64,000 nt of DNA from Rummeliibacillus sp044763875 (GTDB taxonomy: Bacteria; Bacillota; Bacilli; Bacillales_A; Planococcaceae): NCBI RefSeq assembly GCF_044763875.1, contig NZ_JBIWGZ010000008.1, forward strand, positions 62,001 through 126,000, written 5' to 3'. The number at the start of each line of letters is the position of its first letter. Within the stretch, counting starts at the first letter, position 1. Made by a program: the position numbers and the translations under genes. The notes under the pieces were generated by a model, which was not told the origin of the DNA, made no database searches, and saw only the letters and a program-made list of their open reading frames with translations. This document shows positions 34,323 to 42,847 of this stretch, one piece after another.

Positions 34323-35723
34323 TTATAAAAATTTCTTAGAATTCTTTTTACCGTCATACGAATAGAGAACAAATTTATCTTCCACAACCGTTCTAACATG
34401 AACAGGACGTCCCCACAATTGATAGATATACGGTAGAACCTGTTCTAAATAGCGAGGATCAAGTTCCATTCCTTCATAGCCGTGTACTAAATATAATTCG
34501 CCATTTCGTAAATAGTCACCGTTTTCCACAACAATGTAAGGGAATCCACCATTTACTCTCATCGATACAAGTTGATCTCGTACCGCTTCATAATCTTTGT
34601 CTGTAATTCGATAGTCAGATCCCTTTTTCTCAAATAAATAAAGGTCTTCTTGTTTTACCAAGTCTTTGGTCAAATAGTTTCGGATAAAGGACATATCCGA
34701 TTCTACTTCTCTTACCTCAAACATTTTCTCACGACCAGAATTCGGTTTAACGCCTAATCTCTTCATTTCTTCTGTTGGATTGTCATATCGCTTTTCAATA
34801 TCTTCATAAATTTTTATGCCTAAGTAATATGGATTAATCGAAGTTTTAGACGGCTGAACAACGCCCGCATTTAACTTCGCATAATCAATCGTTTCAGTCG
34901 TTGTTAAATTTAGTTCTCTCATGATACGTTGATGCCAGTACGAAGCCCAGCCTTCATTCATAATTTTGGTTTCTAGTTGTGGCCAAAAATAAAGCATTTC
35001 TTCTCGCATCATTGTCAATATATCTCGTTGCCACTCTTCCAGCTCACGACTATACATCTCGATGAATAGTAACAAATCCTTTTCAGGCTTTGGTGGAAAT
35101 TTTTTCTTTTTATAGCGTATTGTATTATGTTCTTTATTTGGTTGATCTAAATTCCAAAGATCATCGTATGGTGTTTTTGATGCAATCATTTCTTCATCTT
35201 CGTCATCATAATCGCTCTTTAATATCTTTGGACGCAAGATAGAGGGATCAATATGTTCTTGAATTGCTAAGATCGCATCTAGAAACTGTTCTACCTCTTC
35301 TTTTCCATAGAGCATTTCATAATGGGAAATACGCTCAGCAGTTGCTGTCATGCTCTCTACCATGTCTCTTCTAGTATTCGTGAAGCGAACATTGTTTTTG
35401 AAAAAGTCACAGTGTGCTAAAACGTGAGCAATAATCAGCTTATTTTGAGTTAATGAATTTGTATCAAGTAAAAACGCATAACAAGGATTAGAATTAATCA
35501 CAAGTTCATAAATTTGGCTTAAACCTAAATCGTATTGCAACTTCATTTTATGGAACTGTTTGCCGAAGCTCCAATGGGAAAAACGAGTTGGCATGCCATA
35601 TGCTCCAAATGTATATATTATATCTGCTGGACAAATCTCATAGCGCATTGGATAAAAATCCAAACCAAACCCTATCGCAATTTCCGTAATTTCATCAATC
35701 GCCTGATGAAGCTCCTTTTCCAT
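34323..35723 (-). CDS. spoVR: SpoVR family stage V sporulation protein
   Basis: Cytosolic SpoVR-like protein of 466 aa (B. subtilis SpoVR 468), needed for normal spore cortex formation. Landmarks are GFGLDFYPMRYEICPADIIYTFGAYGMPTRFSHWSFGK, CYAFLLDTNSLTQNKLIIAHVLAHCDFFKNN, NEGWASYWHQRIMREL and YLVHGYEGMELDPRYLEQVLPYI. It lies downstream of yhbH and prkA; the same three families occur together in E. coli as YcgB, YeaH and YeaG. Confidence 0.93.
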   Translation of the reverse strand: MEKELHQAIDEITEIAIGFGLDFYPMRYEICPADIIYTFGAYGMPTRFSHWSFGKQFHKMKLQYDLGLSQIYELVINSNPCYAFLLDTNSLTQNKLIIAHVLAHCDFFKNNVRFTNTRRDMVESMTATAERISHYEMLYGKEEVEQFLDAILAIQEHIDPSILRPKILKSDYDDEDEEMIASKTPYDDLWNLDQPNKEHNTIRYKKKKFPPKPEKDLLLFIEMYSRELEEWQRDILTMMREEMLYFWPQLETKIMNEGWASYWHQRIMRELNLTTTETIDYAKLNAGVVQPSKTSINPYYLGIKIYEDIEKRYDNPTEEMKRLGVKPNSGREKMFEVREVESDMSFIRNYLTKDLVKQEDLYLFEKKGSDYRITDKDYEAVRDQLVSMRVNGGFPYIVVENGDYLRNGELYLVHGYEGMELDPRYLEQVLPYIYQLWGRPVHVRTVVEDKFVLYSYDGKKNSKKFL

Positions 35724-35777
35724 CTATAGAATCCCTCCGCGCATATTATTAGGAAATGAAACTTTTTACCATCTAGT

Positions 35778-36941
35778 TCACTCTTCAGGCTGCTCTTTTT
35801 GGAAAAAGCATTTTAATGCTTCATAAACATCATTTTTTGTTTTCAAAACATAGTGTCGAAACTTTTGATTCTCTATTTTTTTATAGTTATACATTAAGGT
35901 CGAAAACCGATTATGTTGATTTACTTCACCGTAACCAAACATGCTTGAAACTTTCATTAATTCCTGAATCAATCTAACGCAAGATTCATTATCTGTTGAC
36001 ATATTTTCTCCATCAGAAAAATGAACAGGATAGATATTATATCGCGCAGGATTATATTTCTGATTAATAAGTTCCAATGATTTTAAATAAGCGGAAGAAC
36101 AAATCGTACCGCCACTTTCTCCCTTTGTGAAAAATTCTTCCTCTGTCACGACTTTTGCGATCGTATGATGAGCGATAAATTCAATTTCCACAGTTTCATA
36201 CTTAGAGCGTAAAAACCTTGTCATCCAGAAGAAAAAACTTCGCGCACAATATTTTTCAAAACTTCCCATCGAGCCACTCGTATCCATCATTGCAAGGACA
36301 ACTGCTTTCGATTCAGGTTTTACAACTTCATCCCATGTTTTAAATCGTAAATCATCATTGTGAATAGGGGCAATCTCTGCCTTCCCTTTCATAGCATTAC
36401 GTTTAATAGCATTTAAAATTGTTCTCTTTTTATCGATATTGCCCATAAGCCCTTTTTTTCGGATATCATTAAATTCAATCTTTTCTGTCGTAATATCGGC
36501 CATGTCTTTCTCTTGCAAATTAGGTAGCTCTAACTCTTTAAATAAAACATTCTGGATTTCTTCAATACTTACTTCTGCCTCATAATAATCTTCACCAGCC
36601 GTGTCCCCTGCCTCTTTCCCTTTCCCAGGACCTTTGCTTTCCCCACTTGAATCGCGGGCTACTACATCGCCTACCTTACTGTCACCTTTTCCTTGACCAA
36701 CATGCTTTGATTTTCCATAGTTGTATCGAATTTTATACTCATCTAGAGAACGAATAGGAATTTTAATAACATCTCGACCGTTTGACATAATGATGCTCTC
36801 TTCACTTACTAGATCTGGTAAATTATTTTGGATAGCTTCCTTTACTTTTTCCATATGACGTTGTTGATCTTGGTGTCCTTTACGATGGAGAGACCAATTT
36901 TCCTGAGAGATGACAAAACGTTTATTCGAATTTTCAGTCAT
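35778..36941 (-). CDS. yhbH: YhbH-type sporulation protein (DUF444, vWA-like)
   Basis: A DUF444 protein of 388 aa. The N-terminus reads FVISQENWSLHRKGHQDQQRH, followed by a charged, glycine-rich linker and a von Willebrand A-like domain starting AVVLAMMDTSGSMG, a MIDAS motif (DxSxS). Later segments are SGGTICSSAYLKSLELI and NIYPVHFSDGEN. Partners are the PrkA kinase and SpoVR encoded alongside. A GTG lies 12 bases upstream, but the ATG at 36941 has GGGTGAGG with correct spacing. Confidence 0.9.
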   Translation of the reverse strand: MTENSNKRFVISQENWSLHRKGHQDQQRHMEKVKEAIQNNLPDLVSEESIIMSNGRDVIKIPIRSLDEYKIRYNYGKSKHVGQGKGDSKVGDVVARDSSGESKGPGKGKEAGDTAGEDYYEAEVSIEEIQNVLFKELELPNLQEKDMADITTEKIEFNDIRKKGLMGNIDKKRTILNAIKRNAMKGKAEIAPIHNDDLRFKTWDEVVKPESKAVVLAMMDTSGSMGSFEKYCARSFFFWMTRFLRSKYETVEIEFIAHHTIAKVVTEEEFFTKGESGGTICSSAYLKSLELINQKYNPARYNIYPVHFSDGENMSTDNESCVRLIQELMKVSSMFGYGEVNQHNRFSTLMYNYKKIENQKFRHYVLKTKNDVYEALKCFFQKEQPEE

Positions 36942-37095
36942 TTTTATCCTCACCCATCTATTATTAAAAAGTTTTAAACACGAGTATCAATTCATTAAGA
37001 GCCCACATTATGTAAAGCTTTGTAGTGGAAAAAAATCTCTTTCTTTATACTATGCTAACTTTTACGATAATTTAACTTTTTAGAGATATAAAAAT

Positions 37096-37125
37096 GGAGT
37101 GTCCTGAAAATTATTTGGACACTCC
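37096..37125 (-). terminator. Terminator of prkA
   Basis: GGAGTGTCC / GGACACTCC stem with a 12-base loop. On the minus strand it is followed by ATTTTTATA. Confidence 0.7.
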
Positions 37126-37137
37126 TATTTCCGAGTC

Positions 37138-39033
37138 TTAACGATTCAATAAACTACCTACGTATTGTAACAATTCATTTGCAGAAGTTGAGTTATAACC
37201 ATGTTCGTCTATCAATGTTGCAACAACTTCGTTAATCTTCTTAAGTTGAGATTCATCTGGCGTTTTAGAAGACGTTGTTATTTTCACGATATCTTTTAAA
37301 TCTGCAAACAATTTCTTTTGAATGGCTTCTCGTAATCTTTCATGAGAATTATATTCAAAGCGTTTTCCTTTTCGTGCATAAGCAGATATGCGGATTAATA
37401 TTTCTTCACGGAACGCTTTTTTTGCATTTTCAGAAATACCAATTTGTTCTTCTATAGACCGCATTAGTTTTTCATCTGGATTCATCTCTTCCCCAGTAAG
37501 CGGATCTCGTAGTTTGTTTTTATTGCAAAAAGCTTCTACATTATCGAGATAATTATTCATTAGCGTTTTCGCAGACTCTTCATACGAATACACAAATGCT
37601 TTTTGCACTTCGTTTTTCGCAATTTCATCGTACTCTCTTCTTGCCACTGCGATATAATTCATATATTTTTCTTTATCTTCCTGACTGATTGAAGCATGTT
37701 GATCGAGTCCGTCTTTAAGAGCAAGTAACACGTCTAATGCATTAATAGACGGTACTTTCTTGCGAATAATAGCTGAAGAAATTCGGTTAATTATATAACG
37801 AGGATCGATACCATTCATGCCTTCGTTTGGATATTCTTTTTTCAAGTCTTCCACATCAACTGAATTAAATCCTTCTACACTTTCCCCGTCATAAAGACGC
37901 ATTTTCTTTACTAAATCAATTCCTTGTTTTTTCGGTATTTCAAGCCTTGTTAAAACGGAGAAGATTGCTGCAGCTTTTAATGCATGTGGTGCAATATGAA
38001 TATGTGACATGTCACTTTCATTTATCATTTTTTCGTAAATTCGTTCTTCCTGACTTACTTTTAAATTATAAGGAATTGGCATGACGATAATTCTTGAGTG
38101 AAGTGCTTCATTCTTTTTATTTGAAATAAAGGATCGATATTCCGTTTCGTTCGTATGAGCAACAATTAACTCATCTGCACTAATTAACGCAAATCTACCT
38201 GCCTTAAAGTTTCCTTCTTGCGTTAATGACAAGAGGTTCCATAGAAATTTCTCGTCTAGTTTAAGCATCTCCTGAAATTCCATCATACCTCTATTTGCTT
38301 TGTTTAGCTCTCCATCAAAACGGTAAGCACGTGGGTCTGATTCAGAACCGTATTCTGCAATAGTAGAAAAATCGATACTACCCGTTAAATCCGCAATATC
38401 CTGTGATTTCGGATCAGATGGAGTAAATGTACCGATTCCAACACGTTTATCTTCTGAGAAGAAAATACGCTCAACCATTACATTTTCAATGTGTCCATAA
38501 TATTCTTGTTCAAGTCGCATGGTGTTTAAAGGAGATAAATTACCCTCTACTCGTATACCATATTCTTCAAAAAAATCATTACGGAGATGATGTGGGATTA
38601 GATGGAGTGGATCCTCATGCATTGGGCAACCTTTTATGGCATATACTGCACCTTCTTCGGTTCTCGAATATTGCTCAAGACCTCGTTTCAGTAATGTCAC
38701 AATGGTCGATTTCCCCCCACTCACAGGTCCCATCAATAATAAGATCCGCTTACGAACATCTAGTCTTCTTGCTGCAGGGTGAAAATATTCTTCCACCAGT
38801 CTTTCAATGGCTGTTTCAAGACCAAAAATTTCTCGCCCAAAAAAGTGGTACAGTTTTTTATTGTCTCTTTCTTCTAATCCAGAGCTTTTTATCATATTGT
38901 ACACCCGAGAATGGGCTGTTTGAGCAACTTCTGGTCTTTCCTTCACAATACTTAAGTAATCTGCAAAAGTCCCTTCCCATTTAAGCCTGTTTTCTTCTTC
39001 ACGGTAACTCTTAAACTTATTTAAAATGTCTAT
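37138..39033 (-). CDS. prkA: Serine protein kinase PrkA, apparent AUA start
   Basis: AAA+-type protein kinase of early sporulation. It has Walker A LLMGPVSGGKST, the metal-binding-like CPMHEDPLHLIP, the segment GIGTFTPSDPKSQDIADLTGSIDF, and the C-terminal PrkA domain with SIEEQIGISENAKKAFREE. The first canonical start codon (GTG, 38946) would give only 602 aa. Upstream the frame remains open and encodes DILNKFKSYREEENRLKWEG followed by TFADYLSIVKERPE, matching the recalled B. subtilis N-terminus. GGAGGG lies 6 bases before an ATA (39031-39033). Starting there gives 631 aa, the B. subtilis PrkA length (recalled). No ATG, GTG or TTG occurs in that extension, so AUA initiation is inferred. Confidence 0.88.
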   Translation of the reverse strand: MDILNKFKSYREEENRLKWEGTFADYLSIVKERPEVAQTAHSRVYNMIKSSGLEERDNKKLYHFFGREIFGLETAIERLVEEYFHPAARRLDVRKRILLLMGPVSGGKSTIVTLLKRGLEQYSRTEEGAVYAIKGCPMHEDPLHLIPHHLRNDFFEEYGIRVEGNLSPLNTMRLEQEYYGHIENVMVERIFFSEDKRVGIGTFTPSDPKSQDIADLTGSIDFSTIAEYGSESDPRAYRFDGELNKANRGMMEFQEMLKLDEKFLWNLLSLTQEGNFKAGRFALISADELIVAHTNETEYRSFISNKKNEALHSRIIVMPIPYNLKVSQEERIYEKMINESDMSHIHIAPHALKAAAIFSVLTRLEIPKKQGIDLVKKMRLYDGESVEGFNSVDVEDLKKEYPNEGMNGIDPRYIINRISSAIIRKKVPSINALDVLLALKDGLDQHASISQEDKEKYMNYIAVARREYDEIAKNEVQKAFVYSYEESAKTLMNNYLDNVEAFCNKNKLRDPLTGEEMNPDEKLMRSIEEQIGISENAKKAFREEILIRISAYARKGKRFEYNSHERLREAIQKKLFADLKDIVKITTSSKTPDESQLKKINEVVATLIDEHGYNSTSANELLQYVGSLLNR

Positions 39034-39065
39034 TGTTTTCCCTCCATTCAGGCCTGTTTTATAAC

Positions 39066-39096
39066 ATAGTATGAAGTTAGAGAATTATTGATAACC
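39066..39096 (-). promoter_or_regulatory. Possible SigE-type promoter of prkA
   Basis: CATACTAT (39066-39073) fits the SigE -10 consensus CATACA-T with one mismatch; a weak -35-like GGTTATCA lies 15 bases upstream. prkA is SigE-dependent in B. subtilis. The -35 match is poor, so this is tentative. Confidence 0.4.
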
Positions 39097-39397
39097 ACTA
39101 CTATTACATTGTCGAATATTCTTCCTACATAAAATCAGCAATAGCTACAATTTAGACATGTTATTTATGTAGAAAAAACTTTTTATTAAAAGACCTTCAA
39201 ATTATTTAAGTGAATAAAATTATTTTTAGCTGCGCAATTTAAGTAGGAAATGTTTATAGAGATATGTTTTTTCAATCAATGCTTATGTGTCATTTGTTTC
39301 GTTAGCATTAACAAATAAACTTACTTTATGTAAGCTGCACTTATGGAATATTAAAATTCGGTTATTCTATGTAGGATAGAAAGGAGGATTTTTTTAA
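39097..39397. other. Intergenic stretch between prkA and the LytH-like gene
   Basis: AT-rich, divergent promoters expected. I found no ORF, repeat or structured RNA in it. Confidence 0.35.
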
Positions 39398-40393
39398 TTG
39401 GTGCGTTATTTTATTTCCTTATTTGCAATTACCATATTCTGTAGTACGATATTTTCAACTGCTACATCTGCAAAGGAAGCTCCCTCTAGGGATGAGATTC
39501 TGAAGCAGCGTATGTCCTATTATGTACAATATGAAGATTTACTTGTTCCTTGGTATTTTTTGGCAGCAATCGATCAATATGAACGCAATATACAATCAGT
39601 TCGTAAAGACATCCCGAAGCGTGATAGCGTTATTGCCATCAAGTTCTCTGATGAATTTTGGGCTGGGGCAGTAAATCCTTACAGTCAGGATACAACACCT
39701 TCAACAATAGACTATTTTGGCGGTATGGGTCTTGATGGAGACAAAGATGGGATCGCCAATTCAGAGGATGACGAGGATATAATGTATACAATGGCAAGTT
39801 ATCTTAGCCGATTTGGTCCAACTGAAAATGATTTTAAGTTAGCCTTATGGGAATATTACAATAGCGAGCCAGTGGTCAATCAAATCATGACTATTTCTAC
39901 TCTTTATAAACATTTCAACACAACAGATCTTAATACACATATGTTTCCTTTACCTTTACGCTACGATTACAGCTATAGAAGTACATGGGGGGACAATAGG
40001 GGCTGGGGCGGCAGAAGAATTCATGAAGGAACAGATCTATTTGCTAGCTACGGGACACCTGTCCTTTCAGCATCCTATGGGGTAGTCGAGATAAAAGGTT
40101 GGAATCGGTTCGGTGGCTGGCGCATAGGCATAAGAGATCAGAATAATTCATACCATTATTACGCCCATCTTTCTTCTTTTAGTAAGGACATTAATGTTGG
40201 TGATGTTGTGGAACCGGGTAAAGTAATAGGGTTTGTTGGTAGTTCTGGATATGGGAAAGAAGGAACATCCGGCAAATTCCCACCCCATCTCCATTATGGT
40301 ATTTATAAATTCAATGGACGAACAGAATGGGCATTTGACCCTTACCCATCACTCCTACTTTGGGAACGCCAAACAAAAGAAATAAAAAAATAA
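39398..40393 (+). CDS. M23 family peptidase, LytH-like (spore cortex L-Ala-D-Glu endopeptidase)
   Basis: Exported zinc metallopeptidase of 331 aa. Residues 1-25 are a signal peptide (FISLFAITIFCSTIFSTATSA). The C-terminal M23/LytM domain has RRIHEGTDLFASYGTPVLSASYG, with the zinc ligands HxxxD, and PPHLHYGIY, with HxH. The N-terminal part contains GMGLDGDKDGIANSEDDEDIMYTMASYL, as in B. subtilis LytH (YunA, 326 aa), which trims cortex peptide side chains. The sporulation genes next door support that assignment. Start is TTG 39398 or GTG 39401 behind AAAGGAGG. Confidence 0.8.
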   Translation: MVRYFISLFAITIFCSTIFSTATSAKEAPSRDEILKQRMSYYVQYEDLLVPWYFLAAIDQYERNIQSVRKDIPKRDSVIAIKFSDEFWAGAVNPYSQDTTPSTIDYFGGMGLDGDKDGIANSEDDEDIMYTMASYLSRFGPTENDFKLALWEYYNSEPVVNQIMTISTLYKHFNTTDLNTHMFPLPLRYDYSYRSTWGDNRGWGGRRIHEGTDLFASYGTPVLSASYGVVEIKGWNRFGGWRIGIRDQNNSYHYYAHLSSFSKDINVGDVVEPGKVIGFVGSSGYGKEGTSGKFPPHLHYGIYKFNGRTEWAFDPYPSLLLWERQTKEIKK

Positions 40394-40395
40394 AT

Positions 40396-40431
40396 GAAAA
40401 ACCAGTACCTTTTTGAAGGGACTGGTTTTTC
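40396..40431 (+). terminator. Terminator of the LytH-like gene
   Basis: AAAAACCAGTaCC / GGgACTGGTTTTT stem with a T run. Confidence 0.8.
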
Positions 40432-40467
40432 TGATTTGATTGCTTGAATTAATCATTTGAATAAAAA

Positions 40468-40857
40468 TTAGTTTTTCTTTTTTCCTTTATCCGCTGCTTT
40501 TTTTATATTATAGTCAACTCTAAATTTAACAATCCTACTTATTATATCAAGAGGCAATGGCTCATCTATAGGAAATTGAACTGTCCCTTTGCCTCCCTTA
40601 TACTGCGACAATTCATCCTGAAATGCCTGAATGCCACTTGAAGTTGGATAAAATCCAATATGATTTTTATAGGCTGCAAAATAGACCAAGTTTCCTTTTA
40701 GTACGAATGCTGGCATTTGATAGCTGATTCTTTCTTCTACTCCTGGTGCAGCCTCTATTATTACTTCTCTTAACTTTTGTAGTCTGACCTGAACCTCAGA
40801 AGGGAATTGTGCAATATATTCATCGATCGTATTAAAAGTGACTTTGTTTTTTTTCAT
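40468..40857 (-). CDS. DUF1801 (YdhG-like) protein
   Basis: A 129-aa DUF1801 protein, sometimes called iron chaperone-like by relation to frataxin-type folds. Typical segments are IDEYIAQFPSEVQVRLQKLREVI, PGVEERISYQMPAFVLKGNLVYFAAYKNHIGFYP and KGTVQFPIDEPLPLDIISRIVKFRVDYN, with a lysine-rich tail. Function is not established. GAGGAG precedes the ATG. Confidence 0.8.
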   Translation of the reverse strand: MKKNKVTFNTIDEYIAQFPSEVQVRLQKLREVIIEAAPGVEERISYQMPAFVLKGNLVYFAAYKNHIGFYPTSSGIQAFQDELSQYKGGKGTVQFPIDEPLPLDIISRIVKFRVDYNIKKAADKGKKKN

Positions 40858-41107
40858 ATTTTCTCCTCAAGTTATTTTCATTTTAAATAGTATATCCCTT
40901 CATTTTGCTTTCGCCTACATACTAAATCTATATATATTTAGCTTTAGGTCTGGGAGAATTGAATAGTTAACAAAGAAAAAAATTACGTCTCGCTTTGTAT
41001 TTTTCAGATTCTAATAATTTGTCCATTACATATTTCAATTAACTAGAATAAATCTAAGATTCATTAGACATACTAGTAAAAAGATAATATTGAAAGGAAG
41101 TTAAAAA

Positions 41108-41278
41108 ATGAATCATTTAGAGCAAAATCTTACAAGTAACATAGAAATAGTAGACTTCAGAAATAAAGTCACTTCTATCATTTACAGTCTCCACTTTGAT
41201 TGCTGCTATCATGTTGAAGATTGTATTATCGATTTACACAAATTACTTTTAACTTTAGACGACTTGGAAATATCATAG
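41108..41278 (+). CDS. Small hypothetical protein (56 aa)
   Basis: An ATG with GAAAGGAAG 7 bases ahead opens a 56-codon frame: MNHLEQNLTSNIEIVDF..., a middle SLHFDCCYHVEDC with three cysteines and an acidic end LDDLEIS. I recognise no family. After two consecutive TAG codons the same frame continues without interruption for 32 codons from a TTG at 41282 (REWGWNTDINLNAGEGSGWT... to a stop at 41380), and a terminator follows at 41393. The unit therefore looks transcribed, and the tail may be a separate peptide or a decayed C-terminus. Confidence 0.4.
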   Translation: MNHLEQNLTSNIEIVDFRNKVTSIIYSLHFDCCYHVEDCIIDLHKLLLTLDDLEIS

Positions 41279-41392
41279 TAGTTGAGGGAATGGGGTTGGA
41301 ATACAGACATAAATCTAAACGCAGGAGAAGGTAGCGGTTGGACCCAATCGAAACCCAAACTATCAGATTCCAACAGATAGCATAAGTTTTTT

Positions 41393-41427
41393 TTAGACAA
41401 GCTCTTTAATGGGTTTGTCTATTTTTA
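41393..41427 (+). terminator. Terminator after the small-ORF locus
   Basis: AGACAAGCTC / GGGTTTGTCT with G-U pairs, followed by ATTTTTAAT. A second small hairpin, CACTA-N6-TAGTG with GTTTTTC, lies at 41461-41483. Confidence 0.55.
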
Positions 41428-41529
41428 ATAATATAGAGAAACAAATAATGAACCTTTTATCACTAAATTAGTAGTGAGTTTTTCTATTTCTGTAAAAAAG
41501 TATGCGTATGCTAATGAATGATTATTTAT

Positions 41530-42045
41530 TTAAAGTAATATCTTCTCAGGAACATCAACATCTGTTAATCTTCCGTTCTCCTTATCAATAAATAATTCTG
41601 TTATCTTTACATTTGGAGGCATCAAAGGATGATTTCGGATGATTTCGGCATTCTTCTGTACACCAGTAGTTACAGTGTTGACACCCTCTAACCATTCATG
41701 GATACTACTCTCAGGGAATTCTGGTGTGCAATTTTTCAATAGATAATCTACTATTTGTATTTTCTCCTGTAATTCTTTATTTTCATATATTTTGCAAAAT
41801 AGATCCCTTGAATTTTTTTGATCTATTTTTGTATCAATCACAAATATTTCCTCAATATTTTCCTGATAAACTGCAAGAATAATTTCTCTCATAAAATCGT
41901 CGAAGGGTTGCAAAATTCCTTGTCCATGACTTTGTAAAATTATGATGTTCTCCCGATTAATACGATACATCTGACTTAGTATTTCTTCTAGTTCGTGCCC
42001 TTCCCCCATCACGAATAGTATTTTTTTCTTTCCGTTTATATGCAT
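41530..42045 (-). CDS. Degenerate beta-carbonic-anhydrase-like protein (YbcF-like)
   Basis: A 171-aa protein. Its C-terminal part (CTPEFPESSIHEWLEGV ... NAEIIRNHPLMPPNVKITELFIDKENGRLTDV) follows the beta-carbonic anhydrase pattern, as does the ILQSHGQGI segment. The zinc motifs do not: the usual CxDxR position reads GEGHE and the HxxC position VIDTKID. It is therefore probably not a catalytic carbonic anhydrase. A related protein, YbcF, lies near ybcC in B. subtilis (recalled). It belongs to the DabAB cluster and may regulate or couple bicarbonate handling. The preferred ATG at 42045 has GGGGTGG ahead; a GTG lies 9 bases upstream. Confidence 0.6.
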   Translation of the reverse strand: MHINGKKKILFVMGEGHELEEILSQMYRINRENIIILQSHGQGILQPFDDFMREIILAVYQENIEEIFVIDTKIDQKNSRDLFCKIYENKELQEKIQIVDYLLKNCTPEFPESSIHEWLEGVNTVTTGVQKNAEIIRNHPLMPPNVKITELFIDKENGRLTDVDVPEKILL

Positions 42046-42084
42046 CAAATCCACCCCATTAATTTCTTTAATTTGCTTATACTA

Positions 42085-42340
42085 ATCAATTTCATACATC
42101 CATTTTCGTTTTATAAATATGAACATTTCAACATATTAACTATTCAATATTCAAATTTAGATGCTCCGCTACAGTCGGCGCTTTCCACGGGCTTGGCTTC
42201 AATCTCCTCGTCACTGCGTTCCTGCGGGGCTTTCAGCTCAAGCTATTCCCGTAGGAGTCGCCGTCTTTCGCTCCACAGTGAACAAAATTGGATATCATAT
42301 CCTTAAATGTTCGTATATTTTGTATGAATTTTGCATTATG
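42085..42340. repeat. Fold-back repeat, family B copy 2
   Basis: Nearly the same as 1516-1765: identical core (CTTTCCACGGGCTTGGCTTC, CTCCTCGTCACTGCGTTCC, CCCGTAGGAGTCGCCGTCTT) and similar outer inverted arms (AAATATGAACATTT / AAATGTTCGTATATTT). It separates the DUF2294 gene from the YbcF-like gene and so interrupts what should be one operon. It is non-coding. Confidence 0.75.
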
Positions 42341-42392
42341 AAATTGATTCATAAAGCGAAATAATAATGTTTTGAGTATATCCATTTTTTTA

Positions 42393-42755
42393 TCATAATT
42401 TGCTTTGTAAATCACTTGAAAGTTTAAAAAGTATAACTCGTTCTCCTGTTTGCGTACTAAGATCGGTATGAAAACTTACTACTTCTTCACCTGTTAATTC
42501 TAGAATAATTTTCTTTAGTTCATCTAAACCCGATTCCACCAAACTATTCCGATGCTCTTTTACTGACAACAGTCCCTCATTATTTTTACAGACTGAATAT
42601 TCAGCTGGCGTTAATATCCCGCGCAATACTACGATAATCATATCGCGTAAGATGTCCGATTTTACTGAAACCGAGCCACGTCCAAGATAGCTCTTCTCCC
42701 AATGAGTTAAAGCTTTACTTATTTCTGATTCAATATTGCCTTTTGTTTTATCCAT
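42393..42755 (-). CDS. DUF2294 protein (YbcI-like)
   Basis: A 120-aa DUF2294 protein. Features are SEISKALTHWEKSYLGRGSVSVKSDILRDMIIVVLRGILTPAEYSVC, and LTGEEVVSFHTDLSTQTGERVILFKL. Members occur next to DabA/YbcC genes or in sodium-related loci; biochemical function is unknown. AGGGGA precedes the ATG. It lies 92 bases downstream of dabA on the same strand. Confidence 0.78.
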   Translation of the reverse strand: MDKTKGNIESEISKALTHWEKSYLGRGSVSVKSDILRDMIIVVLRGILTPAEYSVCKNNEGLLSVKEHRNSLVESGLDELKKIILELTGEEVVSFHTDLSTQTGERVILFKLSSDLQSKL

Positions 42756-42847
42756 AATTCCTATCCCCTATTAATTGTTTCTTATGCGAATAAATACTAA
42801 TTCCTTTATTTAATATTAAATAATATGTTATCACCAAACTGGAATGG

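Noticed and set aside
38947..39030. CTG at 39046-39048 as an alternative prkA start
   Set aside because: It lies upstream of the GGAGGG site, so the ribosome binding site would be inside the coding sequence; ATA is correctly spaced and gives the expected length.
41209..41400. A 63-codon minus-strand ORF overlapping the small-ORF locus
   Set aside because: It runs antisense to a better supported ORF, its ribosome binding site is misplaced, and the plus-strand terminator overlaps its start.
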